Below, piece by piece: positions 1 through 10,640 of a DNA stretch of 64,000 bases. Position numbers and translations under genes: made by a program. Under the pieces are notes generated by a model, which did not search any database, was not told the origin of the DNA, and saw nothing but the letters and a program-made list of their open reading frames with translations. Source of the DNA: Aphelenchoides besseyi (taxonomy: Eukaryota; Nematoda; Chromadorea; Rhabditida; Aphelenchoididae); assembly GCA_024699855.1 (NCBI GenBank), contig JAMPIQ010000001.1, positions 10,664,001 to 10,728,000 of the forward strand, read 5' to 3'. Positions within the stretch are counted from its first letter, which is position 1. Each line of letters begins with the position of its first letter.

Positions 1-2046
1 CGCTCAAATTCATTGGCATCATCGAACAGTGGGCCCAAAACGGAAATTGCAATTGCGGAAGAACATCCACAACCATGGGTTGAAAACATCGATGCAAAGT
101 GGGTGATTCTGTTAAATACTTCTAATAACAAGTATTTAGAAACTCACTGATGACCGCACTCACGGCCTTCTACGCAATGGTTATGACAATTTTTGCGTTG
201 GTTTTTGAGTTGTCCCATTTGTTGGCAGCTGAACGAAAACGAACAATCCACACGAAAGATTTGGTTGTCAACGACCGGAACTTCCGATTAACTTATCCGA
301 TCGAATTTTAGTGCTTTGGAATTTACATGTATGGTGTGAGCATTCTCTTCCTCTTCTACTGTTACGTGGTTCTACTTCTGAATCCGAGATGGAAGGTCAC
401 GATCTTGAAGTGGAAAACGTTCATTCATTTCAGTGGGTATGTTGCAAAGCCCGAGTAATAAGCGAACAAGTCATTTAAGAACGGAATCAAATGAGTCACT
501 GGATCAGAGTTCGTATGCTGCAGCGACAATTCATCGAAAAGTAACTCACGACTCGCCAAGTGCCGGAAGCTTGTTTTTGCGTTTGGGAGCAGTCGGTGAG
601 TTCGTAGTCGCGAATTGTTGGTCGATTTATGGATTTCAGTCTTTGGGGTTATTGGAACCGTCTATCACGCTTTCAATGCCTTTTTGTGCACCGGAGACGA
701 CAGTTGTCAAGCTCTGACCGTGACCATGGACTTGTTTTCGATCGTGTTTATTTTCACACAAATGCACTTTGTGTTCTGCAATTGGAAGGTGGTTGTGTGT
801 AGTTTTTGAAATTCTCAACAAACTTCTTTAGATTTCGATTACCGGCTCTCAAACGATCGCACGTTTCGGAACAATGCATTTGGTTGCTGCCAACATTTGG
901 ACGTGGATTCGTTACGTTTTGATCGAAGAAGGAGTTATGGATCGGGAAATAAAGTAAGTCGGCGATCAACAGTACATTTTCATTGTTTTGAAGGGAAATT
1001 TTCTCACGTGAAGGAAACGAAAATGCACGACAAATGTTCGCTTCTGCTTCGATCTCAATCACCAATCATCCAACTCATACTCGTTATTGTGAAGGAGCCG
1101 AATGCATTCTTGGCTCGGTATCCGAAATCATGTACACGTCGATGGTCGAGTACTCATTGATTGGAGCGGCGGTTATGTTCATTGTTTGGCGTAACATCGA
1201 CACCGTCAAAGTGCCGACGGTTTATGTGAAACGGAAACATCAGATTCGAATGGATTGTTCGAAAACAACCTCCGGTCTATTCTTCGGCCTCGCATTTCTT
1301 GCCGGTACTTTCACTTCGATGGCCGTATTCTACGGTTACACGATCATGGGTCGCAATCAAATTGCCGCTATGGTTTTTGGTTGTACGGATATCGCTCAGT
1401 ACTTGATTGCCAGTTTGGGTTGTGTCTACGCTCTGTGGCAAATGAGAAGGTTGAGATATTTCGGTAAACTTGGCAGCCATCTGAATCGTGCTCACGGGAA
1501 TCCAAATCAAGTAATTGAACTGTCTGATTTAACTTCATGAGTGATTGTAGGAGCTTTTGGACCTGATTTTGTTGACTCTTGGAATGTCCGGTGAGATGCT
1601 TTACTCTGTTGCCGGGCTTGTTGGTCTCAGCGGCGACGGGAATTGGCATCCGTTGAGCATCATTCTTTTTGTTGTTCACGTTACTCGAATAGCACAAGTT
1701 GGTCACTCATTTTAGTTATTTAAATCATTTTGTTTAGGTTGGAGTTCAGTCGTGTTTGATTTACATCGCCGGAAAACTGCGAATCCAAGGCGACGTGGAG
1801 TTGAAAAGATCTCAACCCGGAAAGCAAGCCATCACCTTTCTTCTGATTGCAAACATCGCGATGTTTCTGATGAATCTGTTGGAGTCGGAAAAGGCGGGAG
1901 TTAGTGAGGCGGTTGTGAACTTTTACGGAAAGAAAAGTTGGGTCTTTCTGGTTCGCAGTTTCAGTCCACTGACTATCTTCTATCGTTTCCATTCGTCTGT
2001 TTGTTTGGCTGAAGTATGGAAGAACGCTTATGCATGGAAGACCTGA
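1..2046 (+). CDS. otpl: Otopetrin-like proton channel (5' partial)
   Basis: Multi-pass membrane protein of the otopetrin family, whose known members are proton-selective plasma-membrane channels. The 5' end lies outside the window. Helices are readable from about 140 onward (FELSHLLAAERKR, then YMYGVSILFLFYCYVVLLL). The family block SAGSLFLRLGAV is joined to FGVIGTVYHAFNAF across a 44-base intron (596-639). CEGAECILGS lies near 1090-1120, and the conserved C-terminal blocks GKQAITFLLIANIAMFLMN and FYRFHSSVCLAEVWK near 1810-2030. Later introns fall near 790-831, 955-1000, 1510-1551 and 1699-1739. The join between about 390 and 435 is not resolved. The stop is at 2044-2046 and a polyadenylation signal at 2099-2104. 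The family is clear; exon edges in the first 450 bases are approximate. Confidence 0.9.
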
Positions 2047-2184
2047 ATACCTGAGATCTCCTATTGTTACCATTGTATTGCGGGTACTAACTTGTTTTAA
2101 TAAACCAATTGACTTGTATGCTTGTGACAAGAAGCTTATCTCTTTGATCTGAACAACGATCTTTTTATCGCTCTCTTCAACAGG

Positions 2185-2256
2185 TCCTCGGTAGTATAGT
2201 GGTAAGTATCCGCGCCTGTCACGTGCGAGACCCGGGTTCGATTCCCGGCCGGGGAG
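2185..2256 (+). tRNA. tRNA-Asp (GTC)
   Basis: Complete cloverleaf without intron. The 5' acceptor strand TCCTCGG pairs with CCGGGGA at 2249-2255. The anticodon loop reads CTGTCAC (anticodon GTC) and the T arm contains GGGTTCGATTCCC. It sits 140 bases downstream of the otopetrin gene on the same strand. Confidence 0.97.
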
Positions 2257-2918
2257 TTCAATTTTTTTAGTTACTGCGTGTAATTATTTCAAAACTTGGA
2301 TACACGAAAAACTTTAAAAGAAGAGCTTTGTTGTTAAAAATTTTTAGACATTTGATAGCATTGTGGCAGCCCTATTTCCAACAGGAAAATTGACTTTTCA
2401 AAGATATCGTTGGTTTAAATCGGTCGGGTAACAAATAGTGTTTATTAATAAGAAGCAAGAGATCTTAAGATAAATAGTTGTGCAATCTTCTTTTTAGACA
2501 ATCAAAACTTGTGAAAAACGTTGACTTTCAATTCACTGAGTCAGCTGTAGAAATCTGTTGGTCTCGAAGTCGCCAGAATTTGGCAATGACTAGAAATAAA
2601 CAAATTAGATTCTTTTTGTTTTGAAAGCTTTTTTAAACAAGATCAAACCTAATCTCAATTGAATAGTCAACTAATCATTAAGCGATCAAACACGAATGTG
2701 ATGGGAATTCGATCAGAGAGAAAACTCGTCTGTTCAAACAAGAACTTTTGGTCAATCAGGATCTAAACGAACCTCTCAGTTCATATGCCAACAACCATAA
2801 GACAACAATTCTACCAACCTTATCGACGTGTTCATTCCCGACTCCAGTCGCTGATTCAAGCCGTCAATCAGCCGCTCTTTTTCGATCGACCACCTTCAGC
2901 GGCCACCTGTTAACAGCC
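2257..2918. other. Intergenic, no gene seen
   Basis: AT-rich spacer between tRNA-Asp and tRNA-Gln. The open frame that enters it from 2748 runs through the tRNA-Gln gene and has no recognisable domain, so nothing is called here. Confidence 0.5.
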
Positions 2919-2987
2919 GTCCTATGGTGTAAAGGCAGCACTTTGGACTTTGAATCCAACAATCTGAGTTCGATTCTCAGTAGGACG
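2919..2987 (+). tRNA. tRNA-Gln (TTG)
   Basis: The acceptor strand GTCCTAT at 2919-2925 pairs with GTAGGAC at 2980-2986. The anticodon loop reads CTTTGAA (anticodon TTG), and the T arm contains GAGTTCGATTCTC. No intron. Confidence 0.95.
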
Positions 2988-3656
2988 AAACTTTTTTCTT
3001 CTCCAATTGTAAGCTTCTTTTACTCAACATATCTTCATATAAGCATGCTTTTGTGTACGTCACAATTATGAAGTTATTATTCGAAGCTTGAAGAACAACA
3101 CCGGATTACTTTTTTTCGTGTACACTCGAATGCTAGTTCAAAGCATAAATGCTGCGCAGTTTATCACTAACTTGCATGCCACATTCGTAAGTACACAGAT
3201 AGAGAGATCCGGGTTTGGCGTGAAATTTTAAAATCAGTTCATTTCAACAGATAACGCCCAACAGCAACATTCGATTTTCGTAGTTTAGATCTCAACAAAG
3301 TGTGTTAAATAAGACGTGTAAATAGGTAGAACCTATGAGTTTGAACCATTGGAGCGCAAACTGTTCAGCTGTTGATTTCAACCGAAAAACAGTTTTACCT
3401 TTAAATTAATGTCAATCGATCCTCTGAACTCTGTTTATGGACAGAATGAACAGAGGAACAATTTCGCCAAACGGTTTCAAACGATAGCAAGTAACAAAGG
3501 TGTCAAACTTCCAAGCCATTTTTGGACTCGACCATTACAATATCTAATCAGTGAATGTCAAACAAACGACCATTAGTTGGCAATAGACATCTGAAGATGC
3601 AAATTTTCACTTTGATTCAACGAATCTATTAGATTTCATTTGTTTCCGCACACCAA
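2988..3656. other. Intergenic, no gene seen
   Basis: AT-rich spacer upstream of the small membrane-protein gene. No convincing ORF or repeat was seen. It presumably holds that gene's promoter. Confidence 0.5.
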
Positions 3657-4507
3657 ATGATGTCAATCGATGTTCAAACAACCACCACAAACCCCGACGA
3701 ATACTTTTGGGAGAAGTCGATCGCCATTCCGATCTACGGAGTGCTCATTACGGTTCTGTGAGTGCCAGCTTCCATCGATTAACTTTTTCGCAGGCTGATT
3801 TTCACTGTGATTGTCGGTGGTTTTATAACTCAATGGTGTCTGATTGCCCCGTCCAAGCGAATGAAACGTTTTTACGAAGACTGTCAGCTGATTTTTGATG
3901 GAATGGTCAGTTGGCAACCTTCGAGTTAAAATTCTTGTTTAGGAAGAAGTGTATCAACGTAAGATCTCAGTGCGTTATATTGATTGGGAGAAACAATACG
4001 CGTACGAAGTGGAGACGTTGCGTTTAGAAGAATCGTTGAGACGTTTGACTGAAGAGCTCGGATTTCCGGTTGGGCCGGAGATTTTAATTCCGAGTGAAAG
4101 CGAATTCTACGAGCAACAGAAGTTGGCCGAATGCGAACGTCTCAGTTTTAATAACCATCGACAACGAAAAGCGATTCACAGTCGTCCGTCCGAACCATCG
4201 AAGCTGCGAGTGGAGAAACAAGTGAGTTTGTGCATTCAACTTATCAACTTGTCTCGGTGTTCAGGCGCAATCTCCAAAACCAAAAGCAAAGTTAAATTTC
4301 GTCGTTCAAACCCAGAAACAAGTGATCCGAACTCCGAAGCCGTCAGTTCAACTCTTGAAGCCGAAAACTCCACCGCAAACTGACTCCTCAATCAAAAGTG
4401 TCATTCCGCCAACCATCGACTTTGCCTCTTCCGATTTGACCGATTTGCCGATGTTCGTTACTCCACAACAAGTTCAAGCACATCGACAGAAACAATTAAA
4501 ACATTAA
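3657..4507 (+). CDS. Small single-pass membrane protein, unknown function
   Basis: Two adjacent in-frame ATGs (3657 and 3660) start a protein of roughly 245 residues. The N-terminus is short and polar (MSIDVQTTTTNPDEYFWE). A single hydrophobic segment follows near residues 20-45 (IYGVLITVL then LIFTVIVGGFIT), split by an intron at about 3758-3793. The cytoplasmic-looking part is charged and probably helical (WEKQYAYEVETLRLEESLRR), and the tail is rich in Lys, Gln and Pro. Further introns are at about 3906-3942 and 4222-4265, the last with a clean GTGAGT donor. The stop TAA is at 4505-4507 with AATAAA shortly after. The layout resembles the gene at 41086-41774 (short head, one helix, basic/proline tail), although direct sequence similarity is weak. 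Function unknown. Confidence 0.75.
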
Positions 4508-4604
4508 AAGGTGTATTCATGGATTGTTGGTGTGAATAAAGTTCCAATCATTTTGATGGCAGAATGGTTGAAATCAGAGGCTAACAAGAAGTCCTGAGTG
4601 CTCG

Positions 4605-4953
4605 CCGCCAGTTTTGGCTGAATTATATATCAGTCTACGCGCAATCTTTGCTGATTCTGACTGTCATGCTCCTTGTTGCCCAATCGCAGAACTGGCCGAG
4701 TTATTGGCCAAAAACCAAAACACTAAAATTGTTAATGCCGTAGTATCGATTATGCTGATTATCGTCGTGAAGTCCGTTTATTCTTATCTCACTACATTAT
4801 GGAGATACTGGTCGTTTTACTCGGCTAAATTCAGTCCAGGTTATGGTCCGCTGGTTCTGCCTCGGAAGTGTGAGATGCAATAGTCGAGTGAGCAAGCGAT
4901 CTGCTTGCGGAACACTCTTTTGGAGGTTGCGGGTTCAGTTCTCCCTGCCATCG
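4605..4953 (+). repeat. Dispersed repeat, copy A, with Pol III-like boxes
   Basis: About 350 bases nearly identical to the complement of 53466-53812. Both copies keep an 89-codon open frame (4614-4883 here) differing at only a few residues. The distal end resembles a tRNA-type internal promoter, with an A-box-like TAGTCGAGTGAGC at 4881 and a B-box-like GGGTTCAGTTCTCC at 4931. A third, partial copy of that end lies inverted at 5098-5181. The best explanation is a short interspersed element rather than a gene; the ORF shows no recognisable domain. Outer edges are approximate. Confidence 0.7.
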
Positions 4954-5097
4954 AATGCAAGTTGCTGTCTTGTATCCACAAAGCAAAAAGGAAAAGAGTG
5001 AATAGTAGGTGACTACAAGGAATTCAATCGACTTTTTTCCCACTTTTTGATTCGTTTCGGTAGAACGCAGCACTTGAAAGAAATGATCGAAAAAATC

Positions 5098-5181
5098 GAA
5101 CCTGCAACCTCCAAAAGAGTGTTTCGCAAGCCCATCACTTACTCACTCGACTATTGCAGTTCACAGTTCCGAAGGACGAAA
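5098..5181 (-). repeat. Partial inverted copy of the tRNA-like repeat end
   Basis: Complement of the Pol III-box end of the repeat at 4860-4940, with several substitutions (for example GGTTGCAGGTTC for GGTTGCGGGTTC). The two lie 150 bases apart in opposite orientation and could form a long stem. Confidence 0.7.
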
Positions 5182-5222
5182 AGCGGTAAGCATTTGATTG
5201 AAAGCTATTAATTTTCGTAGTT

Positions 5223-6051
5223 TGAACAACCACGACTTCAGAAGTCACTACACAACTCTTGTAAGAACCACCACAGGTGAGTTCTTTGATGAAATGGATT
5301 TCCTACAAGTTTGAGTTTAATTGGATGCTAAACAAAAAGAAGACGTCAATTTTAGTTTTAGATTTCAATTAAGAATGCAGTTGGATGTGAAGTCATTCGT
5401 GTTAATATCAAAGTATTTATAGAACGACCACAACCAGAGCTCCATCTTGCGTAGCACCAAACGCCATGAGTCTTGGGTTGACCATTGATTAAACGCGTGG
5501 TGAAATTGACAACGGAGTAACTCAGACGGTCATAGGTAAAGTTGATCATCGATTGAAAACATTTTTGTCCTAGATCATTGTATGAAGTATCCTGGAAGTC
5601 GAAAAAACTTTGCGTAAGCGCGTCAAGCGATCATCCATACGAAGTAGTTTTCAATACAGAAGTTGCTCTTACCGTTTGTTGTTCTAGCACACAACTTTGT
5701 CTTTGCAGTTTAGATGATGTTTGTTACATACCGCCGAGTGGTAGGTTTCTGAGACTCAAACGATTAAACTAGAACTTTCAGATGCCGCAGCACCAACTCA
5801 AATTCAATTAACACCTTATTGCATTGATTTGGGTAAAAATTTTTTTATATGATCAAACAGCTGAATCTTTAAGATGCATAATGAACGCTGTTATGGAAGG
5901 AGAAGGTGGAGTGACTGAATTTAACTGCCATAACAACATTGCCTATAGGTACAATCCTGGAGTAAACAACCCACTCAACAGCGGCTTTTACTTTACACTA
6001 ATTGAGTTAGTTGTCGAGGTTGTGACAACATTCAAACGGGCAGTGTGTTAA
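5223..6051 (+). pseudogene. Fragmentary coding-like region, unassigned
   Basis: Pieces with coding character are separated by intron-like stretches. One has a GTAAGC donor near 5188 and another a GTGAGT donor near 5277 with a TTTTAG acceptor. One piece reads GCEVIRVNIKVFIERPQPEL near 5380-5440. Another is cysteine-rich (LTVCCSSTQLCLCSLDDVC near 5665-5720), and a third ends AVC-stop at 6049-6051. No join gives one clean reading frame with a start codon. A small secreted Cys-rich gene that has decayed, or one whose splicing was not solved here, are both possible. Confidence 0.3.
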
Positions 6052-6214
6052 TCCGACTCAACCAGGTCCGCCTAATTCATTTGATAATAAGACTCAAATC
6101 GTTTTGTTTAATTGCACTAAACAAATATTTTTGAATTTAAAAGCAGACACTTTGTATCAAAAGAATTGTAAGTCTAAAAACAACAAGATGTTGACAGTTG
6201 AAAAAAAGATTATC

Positions 6215-6286
6215 AGCCATCTACGGGGATCGAACCCGCGACCAATGGATTAAAAGTCCAACGCTCTACCGCTGAGTTAAGATGGC
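6215..6286 (-). tRNA. tRNA-Lys (TTT)
   Basis: On the minus strand the acceptor strand GCCATCT pairs with AGATGGC. The anticodon loop is CTTTTAA (anticodon TTT) and the T arm contains GGGTTCGATCCCC. A damaged copy lies at 38492-38535. Confidence 0.97.
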
Positions 6287-6929
6287 TCATACCAACGGAG
6301 ATGTTGGGTTAGATTGTCTATAAGCCTCTAACCACCTTGTTGATATCCTCGTGAACCGTAATTAGACTTTCAACACCAGAAACATTGTTAGGACAACTTT
6401 CCCTATTTAGCTGCTTACAGAAATCGAATCATCTGAAAACGAAGGCTAAATAATTGTAAAGAGTATGAAAAACTTTCAAATTTATTTCAAGTGGTTGACC
6501 AGCCATCATTTAATTAGTACAGAGTTCATTCGTACATTTCGATTCAACATTCCGAAGAGTTCAATAAAACGCTATGAATCTATTCTTCGATGATTACGTC
6601 GATTGGACTTGAAAGTCTGTTTTCCAATTTCTCGATGACACGTCTGTTTTTCCCAATCGTCTAGGTTTGACTAATTGACGAAACGCGTCTAATCAAAACC
6701 GAACGTCCAATTAACCTTCGATCTCGTCTCACGACCAAATGCGCATTTTCATTGAGTCACAAAGGTCGACGGTTTACAAGATTTTGAAAGCTACCTACCC
6801 ACTAATCACTCTGCACTTTCGGTCCGTAATTCCACTCGACATTTGCAATGAAATTCGTCAATTTAAAAGCAGTTTCAACGTCTGCAGTTTTTGCTTCACT
6901 TCGCCGATCTTTTTGGTCACCAAAGAAAC
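6287..6929. other. Intergenic, probable promoter of the mucin-like gene
   Basis: No convincing coding exon. An ATG at 6848 opens a frame with no signal peptide or domain that conflicts with the downstream gene's frame. Confidence 0.45.
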
Positions 6930-8541
6930 ATGATGGTACGGTCGATTTACCAATTGCCCTTCTCATCAGATTGTTTTCAGCTGCAAATCGCTCTCTTCGG
7001 GTGTGCAATTGTGATTTCAGTTGCTTCGCCCTACGGTTTGCCACCTCAGTCTCCACGTTACGGTGGTTCTGGACGACCCCAAAATCCATTGCGTGACTCC
7101 TATCAACAGTATCCTCAACACGATGTTTTCCAACAATATCCACCCAACTTGCCACCCATGTATCCACAACAAGGCAACGGTGGCTACGGACTGCCGTTGT
7201 ATCCTAGTAAATTTTAATTTCAATTACGATTAATTTTATGCTTAGATGGACACATGAATCCGACGTCTTACCAATCTCAAGGTCCGCCTCAAGGATATCC
7301 ACAAGATTCTTATCAACTGCCGGCTTCTTCACCCGCTCCACCACCAGAAATCTCGACAGGATATGCGGACCACTCATCAACAAGCACAAGTGAAACGGTC
7401 ACTGAATCTTCAAGCCCGACCGCCAGTTCGACGGTAAGCAGTTCCACGAGTCCCACTTCAACTGTTTCGGGATTCACTGATTCAACAACTACGAATCCGC
7501 AGTCAACATCCGCTTCAACCCTCACTGAACAGTCGACAACAACTGAAGCGACGAGCTCTCCGGACACAAGCAAAGTTCCAAAATCGACAAAGAAGAATCC
7601 GGATGAAGACAAGACGACAAAGTTGGCTTTAGAAACCACGAAAAAGCATCTCGGTGGAGCCAAAACTACAACGATTTCAGACGACGGCAAAACGACCGAG
7701 AAACCATCAGGTGGCAACGAACCGAGCAAAACAACTAAAAAAACAGACGATGATGACGAAGGAGATGATGGTGAAGGCGGAGGGTTTGTTCGAATTTATG
7801 ATTCGTTAATACGATAATCAATTACAGAAAACCGGGACATCATCCCCATTGGTGTAAGGGAATTCGACCGAAAACCCCAAGTATGTTCATTCATTATTCG
7901 CCTTCTTCAATGATTCGTTTTTTCAGCTTGTGAAGCTCGCGATCGAAACTCGACGGTTTCAATCGCTTGTGAATGCGGTCTTCATTTCGGCGCTGCTTCA
8001 CTTGCTCTTCAAACCGCTGTTGGTGTCTGTGATTCGGATTGTAAAACCGACAAAAAAAACGTTTTTGAGTGAGTATCTTCACACTGCTGTTTACTCAATT
8101 GTTTTGCTGTAGATACATTTTCAAGGGAAGCGATCAACCAAGTCCAATTGCCGCAGCAACCCATGGACATTCGTCGATGTTCATCAAGTGTCCGAAAATG
8201 GAGAATTTTTGTGCCTGTAACCACGAACGTTGTTGCACATTCAAAGAACAAGTCGGCTTCAATCTTCTTCAAGTACTTCCACATTGCGGTCCCAAAGGTG
8301 AGTTACCATCTAGGAATGCAATTAATTGGAGTCTTCAGGATGCAAGAACCACATGTTCATTCATGGTACCGGAAAATTGGAATGTAAACCCCACGATGGA
8401 AAAGGCAATGTGACGATCTTCGATGCAACGAAACAAGACCTAAACAACTGGGATCATGAAGAACATCTATCGGGATTCACTTCGCTTTCATGTCTCGGTT
8501 GTGATCGTATCGGTGGAAAGAAGTCTTGTGTTAAAAACTGA
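6930..8541 (+). CDS. Secreted mucin-like protein with Cys-rich C-terminal domain
   Basis: Starts MMVRSIYQLPF and shows a signal-type hydrophobic segment (LFGCAIVISVASPYG). A Pro/Gln/Tyr/Gly-rich stretch (QYPPNLPPMYPQQGNGGYG) follows, then a long Ser/Thr-rich, mucin-like region (7370-7730) suited to O-glycosylation, then an acidic run (DDDDEGDDGEGG). The C-terminal half is a Cys-rich globular domain (CECGLHFGAASLAL, CPKMENFCACNHERCC, SCLGCDRIGGKKSCVKN). Introns are at about 7205-7244, 7784-7827, 7880-7926, 8069-8113 and 8299-8339, all GT-AG, and the frame is continuous across them. The stop is at 8539-8541, with AATAAA near 8569. Extracellular matrix, cuticle or mucus protein by inference; I do not recognise the Cys domain. 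Confidence 0.8.
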
Positions 8542-9366
8542 TCGTAACTCAGTTTGCGTCTTTATTCGAATAAATCTTTACTTTTTTGGAATGCAGATTT
8601 TTTTATCGATTTTATCAAAAAAGACCATTTGGTTCATTAATTGGTAAACGTGTATAGCGGCAAATGCAATCAATATCAACTAATGGTCACGTCCACAGCA
8701 TTCGACCGTGTACGTGCATTAGCCCAAACAAACTGATAAGCGCCGAATTGCACGTCCGCTTCTCAACTTCAACTTAACCGATTGAAAACCGAGAAAAAGC
8801 GAAATAACGTAAACAACAAGACTTGTTGTCGCGCAGGCAAATAACGTTGACGTTTTTTGGCGTTTTGTTTGCTAGTAAGATTTCATAAGTTTCTGCACAA
8901 CGTTTACAAGAAATGAATTGCTTTTGTTTTTGGTCGAGTCCATTCAGTTCAAAAAGGTTCTCTTGGCGTTTTAGGTGTAAAAATCGGCGCTGAGTGCATG
9001 GTGAGACGTTTCAAAGATCAAACCTCAGCAACAGTCGATTTCTTCGCTCGTCCATCATTTCACCGGAGCTCTCGCTCCGCCTATTGAATTGCAAAACCGT
9101 CGGAGTTGTTTACTTGAAAGAAGCAGTCAAGGTCTGCTGTTCTTTCAATTGGCGTCATTTACTTAAGCAAACTCGTGAGCTGTTTACGTGTTTTCGGATT
9201 TGATTCTCGTATGGTAGTTCCACAAAATATATGAAAACAGAAGTTTCATTTTTATCAAACTAAAGGGGCGGTTCGTTTGCGAGCAAAAGAATTTCTTATC
9301 GCCATTGCGGTTTCCATAAAAGAAGCGTTTAAGTCGTGAAGTTGCAGTTAACTTTCAAATTCCAAA
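8542..9366. other. Intergenic, ferritin promoter region
   Basis: No gene seen. A TACGTG (hypoxia-response-type core) lies near 9186 and a CTTATC (GATA-type site) near 9297. Both motif types occur in the iron-dependent element of C. elegans ferritin genes, but here they are single short matches and may be chance. Confidence 0.4.
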
Positions 9367-10020
9367 ATGCCCGGAGAAGAGTCCACAGTCCGTCAGAACT
9401 TTCATGCCGATTCGGAAGCGGCGATCAATAAGCAAATCAATATCGAATTGTACGCTTCGTATGTCTACTTGGCGATGGTAAGTTTGTGCACATTGAATGG
9501 TTCTCATTTTTGCCATTTCAGTCCTATTACTTCGATCGCCACGATGTGGCGATGCCAAATTTATCGAAATGGTGCAAGAAACAATCGGAAGAAGAGCGCA
9601 GTCACGCTGAAACATTCATGAAGTACCAAAACACTCGTGGTGGTCGTGTTGTGTTGCAACAAATCGAGAAGCCGGAAAAAGATGAATATGAAGGCCCATT
9701 GGAAGCGATGCAGTCGGCGTTGGCATTAGAGAAGTACAACAACAAATCGTTGTTGGAATTGCACGAGGTTTCGACCCGTTGCAATGATCCACAAGTAAGT
9801 TGGAGACTTTGAATTTTGATTTCATGTTTTGATTTCAGATGTGCGATTTCATCGAAGACAAGTTCTTGCGCGATCAGGTCGAATCGATCGAAGAGATTGG
9901 AAATTACATTACTCGTGAGTTTGCATTTTAGTCAACAATTGAATTCGTTTGTTTACAGAGTTGAAGAAGGCAGGAAGTGGATTAGGAGAGTTTTTGTTCG
10001 ACAAAGAATTCAACAGTTAA
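9367..10020 (+). CDS. ftn: Ferritin heavy-chain-like subunit
   Basis: Iron-storage ferritin subunit with ferroxidase activity; 24 subunits form the cytosolic shell. It begins [13 protein letters not shown] and keeps the family blocks [67 protein letters not shown] and [13 protein letters not shown]. All ferroxidase ligands I can place are present (Glu in NIELY, the Tyr in YVYL, the Glu pair and His of EERSHAE, Glu in LALEK, Gln in LRDQV), so it is H-type rather than L-type. There is no signal peptide, consistent with a cytosolic protein. Introns are at about 9479-9522, 9794-9838 and 9916-9958. The length (about 170 residues) is normal, and AATAAA lies near 10137. Confidence 0.97.
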
Positions 10021-10640
10021 ACGCCTTTCGATTCGCCTACTGGCCAACACAAACAGATTCACCTGTTCCTATTTATTCCCCATTTTTAGTCATCTGTTTG
10101 TATTCTACACATTTCCAGTGATGTTGCTGTCCGACTAAATAAATTCCTTTAATTTCTTTGCTGCCAATTGAAATCTCGCTTTTTTCCGAAAGCTGTTCTC
10201 TCTGCACTCGTTGTCCGCATTTGATTTTATCGATGGCCTTTTGCGAAAACGATCGTTTCGGAGGCTCAAAATGTAAACGTTTTCTCTGTGTACACCTCCG
10301 ACGGTCAGTGCAATCGTTTCCCTGTTTTAAGTTGTTTGCCAATCGAAAGCTTTTTTGTATCCTGAGAGTGAGATCGACAGTTTGAGGAGCAACCGTTGAT
10401 TACGTGAACAACAGCGTTTAAAAGCAAAACTTTGATCCATCATGTTAGTAACAGTTGATTTCTTTTGTTACGTTTTGCATTTTGAACTGTTTGCCAAGCT
10501 TTCTTATCATAAAACTCCGTTGGTAATCGATGGTTGCAATTCGTTCCGTGGAAAGAAATCGATGATGTTTGCAATGCGTTTGCGATGCCAATCGGAGCGG
10601 TCGGTCTACTGCCTCTATTTTAGCGGCTTTACAATCAAAA
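10021..10640. other. Intergenic between ferritin and the coiled-coil gene
   Basis: Contains the ferritin 3' UTR and the promoter of the next gene. Overlapping open frames at 10442-10640 lack features and are interrupted relative to the downstream CDS frame (TGA just upstream of the chosen ATG). Confidence 0.5.

Noticed and set aside
2748..3071. 107-codon plus-strand ORF
   Set aside because: It runs straight through the tRNA-Gln gene and has no domain.
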